Of a DNA stretch of 64,000 nucleotides, positions 23,113-35,650 are shown piece after piece (position 1 is the stretch's first letter; the number at the start of each line of letters is the position of its first letter). The position numbers and the translations under genes were made by a program. Below the pieces are notes generated by a model. That model did no database searches. It saw only the letters and a program-made list of their open reading frames with translations, and was not told the DNA's origin. Source of the DNA: Craterostigma plantagineum (lineage: Eukaryota; Streptophyta; Magnoliopsida; Lamiales; Linderniaceae); assembly GCA_027422505.1 (NCBI GenBank), contig JAPQWV010001346.1, positions 1 to 64,000 on the forward strand. The letters are read 5' to 3'.

Positions 23113-25695
23113 TGTGGCGACCCTACTTCTCTAACTAGGATTAGTGGCGGATTTCCGCAACGTAAGCCGCGGAAGGCCCGTGTAATTAAAACTTTTTCCT
23201 AAAATAATATATATTACTAAATACATGCGTCTACATTGTCATCCATGTACATGGGCCGAAGCCCCAAAAATATCAGAAGAACAAAAGTGCTAACGCCGCT
23301 CCACAGGTCTTCATCCATGTACCGCACCGCCCTCAAAAGTCCGTGGAGCACCGCCACCAGCCGCCTCAGTCACGACGCGTATCAGCGTCGGACTCAGTAC
23401 CTACAACACATAAACACTGAGCAATTTGCCCAGTAGGTGAATAAAATGCATGTATGCAAGTGTGCACTCAACCCCAATCCCAATATCTCACAACATAATA
23501 TAATGCACACTCTTTCTTTTCCCACATTCCTATTTCACACAACACAGGGCCCTAGGTTAGGCTCGACACCTCCGCGCGCAATAGACTACTGGGAGGCCAC
23601 CCCCAAGTCTCGCGGCGAGCTACGCCGGTAGTGCACTGATCGATCACGTCAATGTCCTCCTACCAGGTCGTATACTTCCCGCACTAATCATAAAGAAAAT
23701 CCCATCCGGCGGTATGCACCCCGAATCGATCACGTCCGGGTAGACAGATCGATCACGTCTGTCTCCGCCAGGTGCCCAGTGAGCCCAACCTCGACTCCTC
23801 TAAGAGTCGCAAATCACAAACACCTCATTCTACCCCGTACGTCAATATCTCATGTCCTATCGTCACATCATGGTATAATCATTTCTCGCCCTAACGTGAT
23901 ATGCACGTGTCATGCACTTAAAAATATCATAAACATAATTTACATAAAGCGTACGTAAAACATATAAATCACATAAGTCACGTAGATCACATAATCGCAT
24001 GAAAACACATAATTGTGTTTACGTATTGTAGATGGATAATCCACCTACCTGTCCTCCTGCTACAGTCAAATAGAAGATCTGGCGTAGTCCCTATATTTCG
24101 ATCCTCTGAATATAATAAATATTATCATATCAGTATATTTACTAAACTGTATAAGTTTTTAAGTTCCCAAACTCTAATTATAGAAAACCCTAAAATTTAT
24201 GAAAACCTAAAAATAATGATATTCCTAAAATAAGTAAACCCTAAAATATTGAAAACCTTAGATATATCAAAAATTCTAAAATACCGAAAATTTATTAATT
24301 GTAGAACATTTTTAAACTATTGAAGTTATATTAAGTGTCGAAATATTTAAACATTGTCGAAATCTATTCCTATAGAACGTCGAGCTCATTGTTTAGCATA
24401 TGTCGAGACATATAAATGTCGAGACATATAAAGATGTCGAATACATTTCTAGGTCGAGCTCAAAATGTCGAGGTCTATTCCTTAAAGATGTCGAAACTCT
24501 TATAAAATGTCGAGACCTATTACTATTGAAAGCATCTCGACATCTTTGTATGTATATCGAAATCCTATATCAAAGTCTCACTAAGGTCGAAAACTGTGTA
24601 AGAAAAATCTCGAGCTCCATCATATATCTATATCTAATAAATATCGAGCTTTTGAAGGAAAATGTCGAAGTTACATATACAATGTCGAGCTCATTCTTTA
24701 CCAATTGTCGAGATCTATACCCAATAAATGTCGATCTCTTACTTAAAATGTCGAGGTTCTCACTACTATTATCACACATTTCGATATTCTAAAAGCTCTC
24801 ATACTTCGACATTTAATATAATACATCTTGAATCATCTCAGAATTCCTTCTATGACACATCTCGATATTACCTTATAAAAGAACAATCATATCTCGATTT
24901 TATGATATCTTTCGACAACTTCCTTCAATGAGTATACACATATATCGACATATATATTCAAAACAAGCACTTATCACATATCGACATCTAATCCTTATGA
25001 AATACCTATCAAAATTCACCTCATGCTGTAAAATCATTAAGACTTACATCATCTTAGCCCCTTATGATTACAAAGTGAATTCTTATGAACTAGGGTTTTC
25101 GATTTATGTTAGCTTTTGAGTGTCCTTTATAATCGTGAATCAGCCCTATATATTCTTAAAATATCCAAACAAAAGAAACAACTCAATATATATTATGAAA
25201 TTTCATACCTCACTCGTTGATTAGTTTCTCTTTTGAAGATAAAAGTTTGGTGGCTTCCTATCGTTTTCTTCTCCTTGCTCCCGCTCTCTCTCTTTAACAC
25301 TTGTTCTTGTATATGTTTTTTTTGTTAGTTGTACAACTTGGAGATAAGTATCATACTTTGATTTAATAAATCTGAAATGACTAGGCGGTGATTGTTACTT
25401 CCTTCCCACTCAAGCAACGTAAATATTAATCTCCGTGTAAATATGTTTGGGCCAAAGTCATGTATTTAAACCATGCTTAATATCTCAAGTCTATATTATC
25501 AATTTACCCACTTAATATTGTATGTCTTTTATAATTATTTTCAAAAGTTCTTTAATTAGTTCCATTTTTAATTTGAAGTCATCCAACATCTGTATTTTCG
25601 ATTCAAAGTTTTAATTAATTTATCTCATGCTTCGTCCACAAAATCTCACAACTAATCATGTCAAAACCTCGTATTTATATTTTACGGGTATTACA
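23113..25695 (-). repeat. 5' LTR of nested Ty3 element
   Basis: This is the near-identical partner of 15844-18429. It would drive transcription on the minus strand. It ends against the ATGAC target duplication at 25696, after which the interrupted outer gag resumes. Confidence 0.88.
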
Positions 25696-26269
25696 ATGAC
25701 AGTGGCGGAGTACATCAAGAAGTTCGAGCAGCTATCAAGGTTCGCTGCTCACATGGTCAGTACGGACGCGCTCAAGATTGAGCGGTTCATGGAAGGATTG
25801 AAGCCCGAACTGTACCGGGATGTGAGTATGGCAGGAGTACAAGGAGCCACGTATGCGCAAGTGGCTGAGAGGGCGCTTGTGGCAGAGCAGACAGAGGCCA
25901 GAATTGCTCGCGCCCAGGAAGCGAAGCGCAAGTTCGTACAAGGGGGCCGCAAGGGAGCGGAAGCAACCCAAAGCGGCAGTTCGTAACCAAGGGTGAAAGC
26001 TGAATCTCCCAAATCGACCAGGACCACTCCCACAGTTCAACCCCAACCAGGGTAGACCCCAGCTGGATCTACCGTATGCCCGAAGTGTGCACGAAGACAC
26101 ACGGGAGTCTGCAACTCCCAGAATGCCACCTGCGTCAAATGTGGCAAGACGGGCCACTATCTGAGGGCGTCTCCGGAAATTGGATCCGGAAGCCAAGCTG
26201 GAAACCCCGCAACCATCAAGGGTACCGGCCCGGGTTTACACTCTAACATCCGAAGAAGCTGAAACCCGG

Positions 26270-29200
26270 CCGTGGTGACAGGTACCCTCCTCGTCTATGA
26301 AACCCCCACCTGCATCCTAGTTGACTCAGGAGCGACACACTCGTTCGCGTCTACTAAGTACGTTACGAGGATAGGAGTTACGCCTCACCGGGCAGAGTGC
26401 GAGTTTAGGGTAACAGTTCCGAACGGGAATCCCACTCAAACTAACCACGTTCTACGTGATTGCCAATAGTAATCGGGGATAGGGAACTACCAATAGACCT
26501 CATAATAATTCCTATGAAAGATTATGAGGTGATCCTCGGAATGGATTGGCTATCGAAGTACGGAGCCGTCATAGACTGCCACCGCAAGATAGTCACGCTC
26601 AATATGGACGGGAATGAACCCCTCAAGTTTGTAGAAACTAGCAAAGGGATTATGATCTCTAGGATATCAGCGTTAAAAGCCCAACGACTGATCAAATCCG
26701 GGTGCGAAGCGTATCTTGTATTCGCTATCAAGTCAGAGGAGAACTCCTCTCCGAAGTTCGAGGAAGTGCCGGTAGTTAAGGACTTCCCCGACGTATTTCC
26801 CGAGGAATTACCTGGACTACCACCCGAGCAGGAAATAGAATTTGCCATAGACCTGGTACCTGGAGCGGCGCCAGTATCTAAGACCCCATATCGGCTAGCA
26901 CCGACAGAAATGAAGGAGTTAAAGGACCAACTCGACGAACTCATGCAGAAGGAGTTCATACAGCCGAGTTTTCTCTCATTGGGGAGCGCCGATGCTATTC
27001 GTGAAGAAGAAAGATGGGTCATGCGATTATGCATCGACTACAGGGAGCTGAACAAGCTAACAATCAAGAACAAGTACCCACTCCCTAGGATAGACGATCT
27101 GTTCGATCAATTACAAGGCGCAACGGTTTTCTCCAAGATCGATCTAAGGTCGGGCTATCATCAGTTAAGAATTCGGAAGGAGGATGTCCCGAAGCGGCCT
27201 TTAGTACCCGTTATGGCCACTATGAGTTTCTGGTGATGCCATTCGGGTTGACTAATGCGCCCGCAGCTTTTATGGACTTAATGAACGGGGTTTCAAACCT
27301 TACCTAGATAGGTTTGTCATCGTCTTCATAGATGACATCCTAATCTACTCGAAGACGAAGGAGGAGCACGAAGAACACTTGAGGATAGTTCTGAGTATAT
27401 TACGGGACAAACAACTATACGCCAAGTTCAAGAAGTGCGAATTTTGGCTCGACCAAGTCGCCTTCTTGGGGCATATAGTATCATGAGAAGGGATTTCTGT
27501 AGACCCGAACAAGATAGAAGCCATTAGCAACTGGCCCAGACCGACCAATGTAACGGAAGTACGGAGTTTCCTCGGTCTGGCGGGCTACTACAGGAAGTTC
27601 ATCAAGGATTTCTCAAAGATAGCGTCTACACTGACGAAGCTGACCAGGAAGAATACGCCATTTTAGTGGACCACAGAATGCGACAGAGCTTTCAAGAGCT
27701 GAAAGAACGGCTTACAATGGCCCTAGTTCTCACAATACCTTCGGGAACTGGAGGGTTCACCGTGTATAGTGATGTGTCGAAGAACGGGTTAGGGTGTGTG
27801 CTAATGCAGAACGGGAATGTAGTAGCATACGCTTCTCGTCAACTAAAGGAGTACGAGAAGAATTACCCGACGCACGACCTAGAGCTCGCGGCAGTGGTAT
27901 TTGCTCTCAAGATCTGGAGATTACCTCTATGGAGAGCGGTGTGAGATATACACCGACCCAAGAGCCTCAAGTATTTCTTCACGCAAAAGGAGCTGAACAT
28001 GAGGCAAAGGAGGTGGTTAGAACTAGTTAAGGATTACGATTGCGTAATCAACTACCACCCAGGCAAGGCGAACATAGTACTTAAGTCGAAAAGCAGTAAG
28101 TGCAGAGTTGCAATTGCTGGAAGTAGAAGTTGTACAACTAGGCGAAGTTGAAGCGCAGCTAGCAGCTTTAACTCTGCAACCAACGCTGCTAGAGCAAATT
28201 AAGACGGCGTAGGAAGCAGACGAGCTTTACACGAAGATCAAGAAGCACAACCGGAACAACCGACATGAGATTTCATGATACGGGAAGATGAAAGGTTGTA
28301 CTTCAAGGATCGACTATACGTGCCGGAAGATGCTGAGCTACGAAGAACGATAATGGCGAAGCACATGCCACTGTACACTCAGTACATCCCGGAGCAACGA
28401 AGATGTACAGAGGCTTAAAAGAAAATTACTGGTGGCCAGGCATGAAAAAGGACATTGCGACCTTCGTAAGTCAATGCCTGATGTGCCAGCAGAAAAAAGC
28501 CGAGCATCAAGGCCGGCGGGAACCCTACAACCGTTACCCATTCCGGAATGGAAATGGGATAACATTACAATGGAACTTCGTAGTAGGACTGCCGAGGAAT
28601 GCGAAAGGGCACGAGGCAATTTGGGTAATCGTCGACAGACTAACCAAGTCTGCCCATTTCCTACCAATCAGCACGACGTTCTCCATGGAACGGTACGCGA
28701 GCTCTACATTCAAGAAATAGTACGACATGTGGCATACCATCATCGATAGTCTCAAATCGCGACTCCAGATTTCTGTCGAAATTCTGGACGAGCTTGCAAA
28801 AGGCCATGGGAACGAAGTTATCTTTTTAGCACCGCCTACCATCCGCAGACGGACGGTCAATCCGAGCGAACGATTTAGACGCTGGAGGACATGCTCCGAG
28901 CGTGTGTACTCGATTTCAAAGGAAATTGGAGTAGGTACTCCACTGATCGAGTTCTCGTACAATAATAGCTACCACGCTACAATCGGGATGGCACCATACG
29001 AAGCGCTATACGGGCATAGGTGCAGGTCCCCAGTATATTGGGACGAGGTCGGATAACGTGCAATGCTAGGCCCCGACATAGTACGAGAAATGACAGAAGC
29101 CATTACTACCATACGAGAAAGAATGCGATCGGCACAGGTCGACAGAAAAGCTACGCAACCGAAGACGTCGACCACTGGAATTCGAAAAGGTGATATGGTG

Positions 29201-29580
29201 TTTGTAAAGGTATCGCCGATGAAGGGCGTGAAAAGATTTGGAAGAAAAGGAAGTTGAGTCCTAGGTATATAGGACCATTCAGAATAGTAAAAAGGATGGG
29301 TGAGGTAGCATACCAACTAGAGCTACCAGCGTCATTATCGCAAGTGCATGACGTGTTCCACGTCTCGACACTACGCAAGTACATAGATGACCTGAATCAC
29401 GTTCTAGGAAATGAGTCCCTACATCAACAATTGAAGCCGGATCTGAGTTACGAAGAGATTCCGGTGGAGATATTGATGTACGAGACCAAGAGACTTAGGA
29501 ATAAGGATATTCCCTTAGTGAAAGTACTGTGGCGGAACCAATCCATGGAAGAAGCCACATGGAATGGGAGGACGAGATGA
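26270..29580 (+). pseudogene. pol: pol of outer Ty3 element (protease-RT-RNase H-integrase), decayed
   Basis: Protease: [16 protein letters not shown] (about 26310). A frame change follows at about 26460, then [20 protein letters not shown]. Reverse transcriptase runs to about 27190, shifts frame, and carries FIDD at 27325-27336. Stops are seen at about 27486 and 27664. RNase H has [13 protein letters not shown] and [18 protein letters not shown], broken near 27930. Integrase has [18 protein letters not shown] and [17 protein letters not shown], broken near 28720 and 28940. The C-terminal segment ends VKVLWRNQSMEEATW before a stop at 29580. Domain order (integrase last) is that of Ty3. Many lesions make it inactive. 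Confidence 0.85.
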
Positions 29581-29635
29581 AACTCTTTACCCCGAGTTGT
29601 TTCACACGGTTTGATTTCGGGGGCGAAATCCTCCT

Positions 29636-29648
29636 TAAGGGGGGAGGA
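29636..29648 (+). other. Polypurine tract of outer Ty3 element
   Basis: AAGGGGGGAGGA immediately precedes the 3' LTR start TGTAGGACCC. It is the same tract as in the nested element, which supports a close relationship. Confidence 0.88.
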
Positions 29649-32108
29649 TGTAGGACCCGAGACTCGCAAACTAGGTCGGCCAATAAATTCGTTATGATTC
29701 GAATAATTTCATGTGAATTGCGTGTATGTCATATGATTATGGGATCTTATGAATTTCATGCTCGTGATTCTTATGAGAATTACTGAAATTATGTGCTATT
29801 AATTATGTGTTACGATGACTCCCACAAGGAGGAAATTCTCGAGGATGGCGTATAGAAACATGGACTAGGATTTTATTGGACCATGAAGCATCAAAATGGG
29901 CTAGGAAATTCATGGGATTATGAAATATTCAACTTGGGCTAACACCTAACCTTAGGCCCAATCAAGGAATACCACTTAGGAGGCAAACCCTCCTTAAAAC
30001 AAGGACATTCCACGCCTTGAAGTCCCATCATCATGTCTCCCTTTTTAATTAAAATATTTATTCAACTATCTAAACTCTCTAATCCCACCCAAGAACCCAC
30101 GAATACGAAAGAAGAAGCAAGGAAGACATTGAAGGAAGCTCAAGACTTGACCCTCAAGATAGCTTGGAATTCGGATTTAAAAGCTAATTCCCTAAGCTAT
30201 GAAATGAGATCATTTAGTTAAACACGTGTAGGATTAGGAGAGTTATGAAATGAGATGTTACATAGACGGCAAAAAGCCCTAACCTTGGACGATAATCCAT
30301 AGTTAAAGATTCCCTTGAGCTTAGCTAAGTGTTGGTTAGAATAAGCTAAGAATCTAGTTTCGATAGGAGAAGATGGGGGTTTTTGATACATGTCGAGATT
30401 CATGTTGAATTTCATGTCGACATTTTCTGTTTCAAACTTGAAATACAATGTCGAGATGTTAAGGTAAATATCGAAATGTTAGATAGGATGTCGAGTTAAC
30501 AAATCGAGATTTACCTCAATAACTATGTCGAGATTCTTCCACCCATGCCGAGATTTATTAAATGTCGAGGCTTTTAAATGCCGAGATTCATTTACAAACT
30601 ATGTCGAGATTCCTATTGTATAAATATCGAGATCAATCCCTATATCAAATGTCGAGATTTACCCTACACTAGATATCAAGATTTATTTTATCAAAATCTA
30701 TGTTGTCGATATCTGTATTGTTTAGTTGAATCTCGAGGTCCTTAAATATAATCAATGAAGGCATATCTCGAATTATGTCGAGATTGAAGTGTAATGTCGA
30801 GTTTACCTCGAAATCCTTGTCCATAATGTGATATACATCTCGACATCTATCCATACCGAAAACAATGTTAATACCGAAATCCTTATAATCTCGACATTTG
30901 TACAAAACGCTTAACATATATCTCGATATCTTGGATATGCAATGTCGAGACCTATGTTACCCTAGCTCGAGATCTTTGTTTATAATATGATAAAAATCTC
31001 GACATCTATCCCATATCGAGATTTAACTAGTAATGTAGTTCGAGATCCATATTTCGTAATACTCGAAATCATTATATACATTATATCGAGATCTTTATAC
31101 ACTATATCGAGATTCATATCGACAACTAGCCCGAGATTCCTACCTTATAATTTATATCGGGACTTGTATAGTTATAAAATGTCGAACCCTTATATTATGT
31201 CGAGATGTATTCCTAATTCATGTCGAAATCTTTTTAGTATGATGTCGAGATCCACTTAGGACAGTCGAGATCTATCTTGAATGTGTCGAGATCTTTAAAT
31301 AGTCCAAATGTTGAATTCTTACACATACAATGTCGAGACTTAATTAACCATGCAACCCGAGATTTATCCACATGTCGAGATCAAGCTCAAAAAACCCATT
31401 TCGTTAACCATGTCGAGGTCCTTAGGAATTTCAAAGTGGTATCTTTTAAATTAAATCAAACATTCGAAACTTTAGGATTTCGAAATTCATGAAAGTCGAA
31501 ATTATTAAATTAAGCCAATTTTGTGAAATTATAACTAGACTAACAAACCCTAATTTTGTATGTCTCTATACTTAGGGTTTGAAGATTAGCAATTTACCGT
31601 ACGATATAGCTAAGGATACCAGGTAAGTAGAAATTCAACTACGACACGTAACTTGCCTGCGTATGATTATGTGATTTCGTGCCTACGCGACCTTATGTGG
31701 AATGTGTATGTTACGACATGAATATTAATTGCATGATAGTATGATCTGCATCATGAGCATGGCATGAGCATTTGCACGCACACGTAGTACGTAAGATGAA
31801 AGGTACGAGCGTGCATAGATCGCCTGCGTGCGATGTATACTCGCCGATATTGGCTTTTGTCGACTCAATGAAGAGTCACGACTCCCCTATGCAGCCATGG
31901 TGAATGAAGCCATAAGGCCTGTATAAGAGGCTGGGGGAATACCCCGTATGCGGGAGATGCAACCTGGAGGATGCGGCCCGGGGCACACACGGAGTAAGGG
32001 AAGATTCCTTCGGGTGACCTTCTAGTGTGTAAACACTACCCGGATGGGAAGATTCCTTCGGGTGACTCCGCGGTTAGTGGCCTCGGTGTTGGCTACCAGA
32101 GAGAAGCG
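29649..32108 (+). repeat. 3' LTR of outer Ty3 element, truncated
   Basis: It matches the 5' LTR from its first base to GGCTACCAGAGAGAAGCG (about 32108), then switches abruptly to an unrelated sequence with CACGGCCGTGAC palindromes. About 630 bases of the 5' LTR have no counterpart here. The TCGAGAT motif field is at 30389-31421. Confidence 0.85.
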
Positions 32109-32583
32109 CTGTCACGGCCGTGACCGTCACCGACTCAAGGCGAGAAAATCGAAACAACACGTCACGGGCAAGTGCAGGATGTGACCATCGTCATGGGCCT
32201 CTCTGCCATCGGTCACGGGTAATTGTGCATGCCTTGCTGTCACGCGTCCGTGACCATGGGCAGTGATCATCTATTCGTTTCTGTCGGGCGTCACGGCTTG
32301 GAACACTAAACGTCACGGCCGTGACGTCTGGCAGTGTATTTCCATCTTGCGCTCTGACACGGGTCACTTCAGATGCTCTAGGAGTCACGGCCGTGACCTA
32401 TGACAGTTTTTCGTCCTTTTTGCTCCGTTTTGCTCCGTTTTCGCTCCTTTTCGCTCCGAACTCGTTCTAAGTTCCTTCAACAATAAACAAGTGTATATAT
32501 CGAATAAATGCATAAATTGATTGCTAACGCTTTATTATACCCCGAATAAATACTACGATAAACGCATTGAAATGCGTTTATCA
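32109..32583 (-). mobile_element. LTR fragment with CACGGCCGTG palindromes
   Basis: On the minus strand it begins TGATAAACGCATTTCAATGC, passes through GGAGCGAAAAGGAGCGAAAA, and then carries several GGTCACGGCCGTGACT-type palindromes. The same order (TGATAAACG, AAAAGGAGCGAAAA, then GGCCGTGACAC repeats) occurs on the plus strand from 63184, so the two are copies of one LTR family. Here only the LTR start is left. Confidence 0.6.
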
Positions 32584-33099
32584 GTTTTGTAAGCGCCAGG
32601 AAAGTTTTCAAGAGTGTAAATTTTGCTTAACAAAATAGTTTCCTCCTCTTCATGGGCTTTCTTTTCTGATTCTAGAGAGGCTGTTAAGTCGTCTATTTTG
32701 CATCTCCGAATGTAGATAGGTGAATAAATGGGTTTAGCCTGTCCGGCAGTGCTTTCCTAAATTTCAAGGCCAAAAGGTGACATGTAATCATCAGAGAGCA
32801 TTGTCTTTTTAGTTTTGTAGCTATTATTTAGTTCTGTAATCACATGCAATTTGTGCCCAATCTTTGTTCCTCCGTTTCTGTTCGTCAGATTCGGTCACCT
32901 ATGTCGATCCTACGAAGGGCATTAGGTTTTCAAGGCTCAACCCAAATCGTTTAGTGTTGTACAGAGGAAGTACTTCATCTTTCTTTGGATTTGTCGTCAT
33001 TTGAAAGCCCAATCCTTCACGAGGATTGTAGAAGTCTATATCTCTAGGTTGATTAAGAAATTAGGCTTGATCGGTTTGACCTCTTTTGGTGAGAAGGTC

Positions 33100-34326
33100 C
33101 TATAATTCTTTGACTTTCTTATATAATCGTACACGTTCTTCAGTGATAAGTTCGTATTGAGAAGACATATTAATTCGTTCGTCTTTGCTGTCTTGTAAGT
33201 TTTTACATGCATCACTGATTTGTTTTTCTTTATTCTCTATATTTTCCGTTAAGGTCTTTATGCTAGATTCAGATAATGTTAAAGTTTCTTGAAGAATAAC
33301 TATCTCTTCCTGTTGTTTACTTAGTAAAGCGTAATTTTTGTCAAAGTTTCTTTGCAGTTCTGTGTGATCCCTACGATGCATGGAGAGTTCGTTAATCCTA
33401 CGTTCTAGTATAATGATGTCATGCATGGATGAGGAGTATACCTCGAGGTCGGATGGAGAGTCATCTGTCCTGCCCGAGCCGGTGCCTGGTTCTTCCTCAT
33501 CGGAATCATAGTCATTGTTTTTCACCATAAAGGCCACTTTCATTCTCCTCCTCACCAGACGTGTCTTCTAGCCATTCCTCTTCCTCAGCAACAAGGACAA
33601 TTCCCGCCTCCTTGCGTTGGGAAAGCTGGAACTTTATCTTGTAGTATTCAGTATTTTTCTTTTTAGGTTGGAAGCATTCTGAAACAAAGTAACCAGGTTT
33701 ACCACAGTTGAAGCACTTCTTAAAACTTCAATTGTTTCGGGTTCTTTGGAAGCAACGAACTTTTGTTTCCCGCCAGAGGTTCGTTATTTGTTGAAGGAAG
33801 ATGATGATTTCTCGGCGCTCATCTTATTGACTGTGTTTGAGATCATGGCTAGTTTCTTTCTGATTGATTCAAGTTCATCCTTAGATTCTTGGTCTGGCTC
33901 ATCATTATATGATGTGTCAGATTGTATGACCTGTTTCCCTTTAGAAGTTTTCGAGCTTCTGTGCCAACCATCATTTTGCATAGCTCGTCCCAGATTTCCT
34001 TGGCATGACCATAGCGTCCACTTGCTTGTACACACCATTAGGTAGATCTTGTAGGACGTAGTGTCGTGCAAGCTTGTCCGCTCTAACTCGTGCTCTCTCA
34101 ACGTCATTGTATCTGCTAGGTAGGAGTTCTTCTCTCTTGAATTGGAGGAACTGCATGGGTTGTGCAGGGATGATAGTCCCGGGCCCTCAAATATGGATTC
34201 TAGCATATCATCGGCAAGGGGTGTGTCCTTAATTTCGATGAAGTTGATGAAGCGTTCTTTCCATATTCCACTCTCCCCACCTTAGTATGGTGCACGGTTG
34301 TCGAATCCAATTGCAAGACCGTCCAT
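33100..34326 (-). pseudogene. gag: copia-type gag pseudogene (UBN2-like, CCHC knuckle)
   Basis: On the minus strand an ATG at 34326 starts MDGLAIGFDNRAP, followed by ESGIWKERFINFIEIKD, the usual gag opening in plant copia elements. RHYVLQDLPNGVYKQVDAMV then appears in another frame. The knuckle at about 33715-33672 reads CFNCGKPGYFVSEC, with Tyr where the zinc-binding His should be. A coiled-coil region (33100-33555) follows and the frame is broken several times. It would encode the particle protein and is inactive here. Confidence 0.65.
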
Positions 34327-34549
34327 GTCAATGTTTGGTAATTTGATCGAAACGTGAAGGTGATCTACGACATGAAGTGTTAGTTTCGAGCGATTGTAGT
34401 TAAGTTGGAAGTAAAAAAAATAGTTTCGAGTTAAAGTATGTAAATTCTCTGAATTACGTCTTTTGTATGAAAAGAGTCGGATGATTTTAGTCTAAAGCTT
34501 GTGAATTGAGTGATTTGAGTTCTAATGAATCTAATTTGGTCGATTTAAG

Positions 34550-34990
34550 TTTGCAGCGCTCACAATCGGGCTTCTAGTTCTAGGGATTCAAGATCGGCGA
34601 TTTTCGTCCTTGGTTCTAAAATCGGGCGACTCAAGTTAGAGATCGAGTATCGAGTGACTTAAGTTCTATAAGTTTGATTCAGGCGACTTTACACCAAATG
34701 AAGAATCGAGCGATTTGATGAGCTTTAGACAAGAATCCCAAATCGGGCGATTTACTGTTCAAAAGGATTCGAGCAATCGGGCGAAGAGGAAATCGACAGT
34801 TTTGTCTAAGACAGTTGAGAATCGGGCGATTTGGGACGTTAAAAATGATTAAAGATTCGGAGATTTGAAGTGTTGGCTACAATGTCAAATCGGGCAACTC
34901 TAGAATCGGACGATTTTCTCTTATCATTCTGGTCGGACGATTTAGTCTTAGAGACTTAGATTTGCCGAGGCTTTGATCGGGCGATTCCTG
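34550..34990. repeat. ATCGGGCGATTT motif field
   Basis: Five exact TCGGGCGA copies and at least six one-base variants (TCGAGCGA, TCGGACGA, TCGGGCAA, TCGAGTGA) recur at roughly 25-50-base spacing, in the leader region of the copia-like element. It is not a simple tandem array. Confidence 0.65.
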
Positions 34991-35324
34991 CAAAAAGAAC
35001 CACGTTTCGGCCGAATCTTTAAGTGACTTAGTACTGTAAGAAAAATCCACCCGAAAGCGACGAACAGACCCAGAAAAATAGATTTTTCAGACTCGATTTT
35101 TGCTCAAAAATGATTCAAACTAGACGGGAAACGACATGAAAAACTAGAAAGATACTCAGAATCCGTTTTCTAATGTCCTAGGAGAATGAAATCAGTGTAA
35201 ACGAGCAAAAACGCCTAAAGAACAGATAAAGAAATGAAAATAAGTTTTTCAATCTAAAACTTCCTCAAATCACGTCGAAATCGAAAGAAACTAGATTCAA
35301 ATCGAAGATATTGATCCACGTTAG

Positions 35325-35334
35325 GCTCTGACCA
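35325..35334 (-). other. Primer binding site of copia-like element (degenerate tRNA-Met)
   Basis: On the minus strand TGGTCAGAGC lies 2 bases after the LTR end. It is the tRNA-Met site with two bases missing. Confidence 0.55.
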
Positions 35335-35336
35335 CT

Positions 35337-35650
35337 TGTTTGTCCTATTAATTACCAAACAAGGATCAGAAGTTGAATGAAATGCTTAAAATAGTTTCCA
35401 CCTTTTAGTGTGTGTAATGTGTGTGTTCTTGGAGGGAATCGAAAGTGTAGGGTATTTTAGATAATACTTTTGATAAACCCTAATTAGGGTAATATGGGCT
35501 TTATATACCACAAGTAATTGGTATATTAAAGCCGAGTCCCGAACTTCTACAAAATACCATTAGTCTCCCCAAACTACAACAACACATGAAATAACAACAT
35601 ATAAACTCAAGATTACAATAATTAAAGGATGCTACAAAATATTCCTAACA
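35337..35650 (-). repeat. LTR of copia-like element
   Basis: In element sense it runs TGTTAGGAATATTTTGTAGC to GGACAAACA (314 bp), with a TATA box in GGTATATAAAGCCC. It fits the short LTRs of plant Ty1/copia elements. No partner LTR is present. Confidence 0.6.

Larger units (their letters stand above)
15844..25695 (-). mobile_element. Nested complete Ty3 (Tekay/Del-like) retrotransposon, opposite orientation
   Basis: This 9852-bp element is flanked by ATGAC on both sides (15839-15843 and 25696-25700), a perfect 5-bp target duplication. It has two LTRs of about 2.58 kb that differ by few bases in the parts compared. On the minus strand the order is 5' LTR (25695-23113), tRNA-Met primer site (23110-23099), gag-pol (22957-18503), polypurine tract (18441-18430) and 3' LTR (18429-15844). 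Near-identical LTRs imply an insertion much younger than the host element. Coding frames are already broken in several places. Confidence 0.9.
15324..25989 (+). pseudogene. gag: gag of outer Ty3 element, split by the nested element
   Basis: The likely start is the ATG at 15324 (MVRLRGEGSRESDQGRD). A Gln-rich helix (about 15405-15480) and a capsid segment with AEDWLRTLENMF follow. A frame change near 15655 leads into LLRGSAGHWWDTI and FRGKYYTAPVRAQRMSEF. At 15843 the nested element enters. Gag resumes at 25696 with [19 protein letters not shown] and ends at a stop near 25986. A CCHC knuckle follows near 26130-26165 in another frame (CVKCGKTGHY), with its last Cys apparently lost. In the element's life cycle gag would form the cytoplasmic virus-like particle. 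It is not functional here. Confidence 0.8.
12051..32108 (+). mobile_element. Outer Ty3 (chromovirus, Tekay/Del-like) retrotransposon, nested and truncated
   Basis: Order on the plus strand: 5' LTR (12051-15168), tRNA-Met primer site (15172-15183), gag, protease, reverse transcriptase, RNase H and integrase, polypurine tract (about 29636-29648), and 3' LTR (29649 to about 32108, where it breaks off). A second Ty3 element (15844-25695) sits inside gag; without it the element would be about 10.2 kb. Long LTRs, the tRNA-Met primer site and the pol motifs fit the Tekay/Del clade. Pol has stops and frameshifts, so it is not autonomous. No right target duplication can be seen because the 3' LTR is incomplete; GGAAG precedes the 5' LTR. 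Confidence 0.85.
32590..35650 (-). mobile_element. Ty1/copia-like element, 5' part only
   Basis: On the minus strand a 314-bp LTR (35650-35337) is followed by a tRNA-Met-like primer site, a roughly 1-kb leader containing an ATCGGGCGATTT repeat field, and a decayed gag. No protease, integrase or reverse transcriptase follows; the sequence stops at another LTR fragment. It is either a truncated copia element or a deletion derivative. Confidence 0.6.

Noticed and set aside
25735..26196. Antisense ORF of 153 codons across gag
   Set aside because: It is a shadow of the plus-strand gag and knuckle coding sequence; other antisense ORFs such as 26522-27034 are of the same type.
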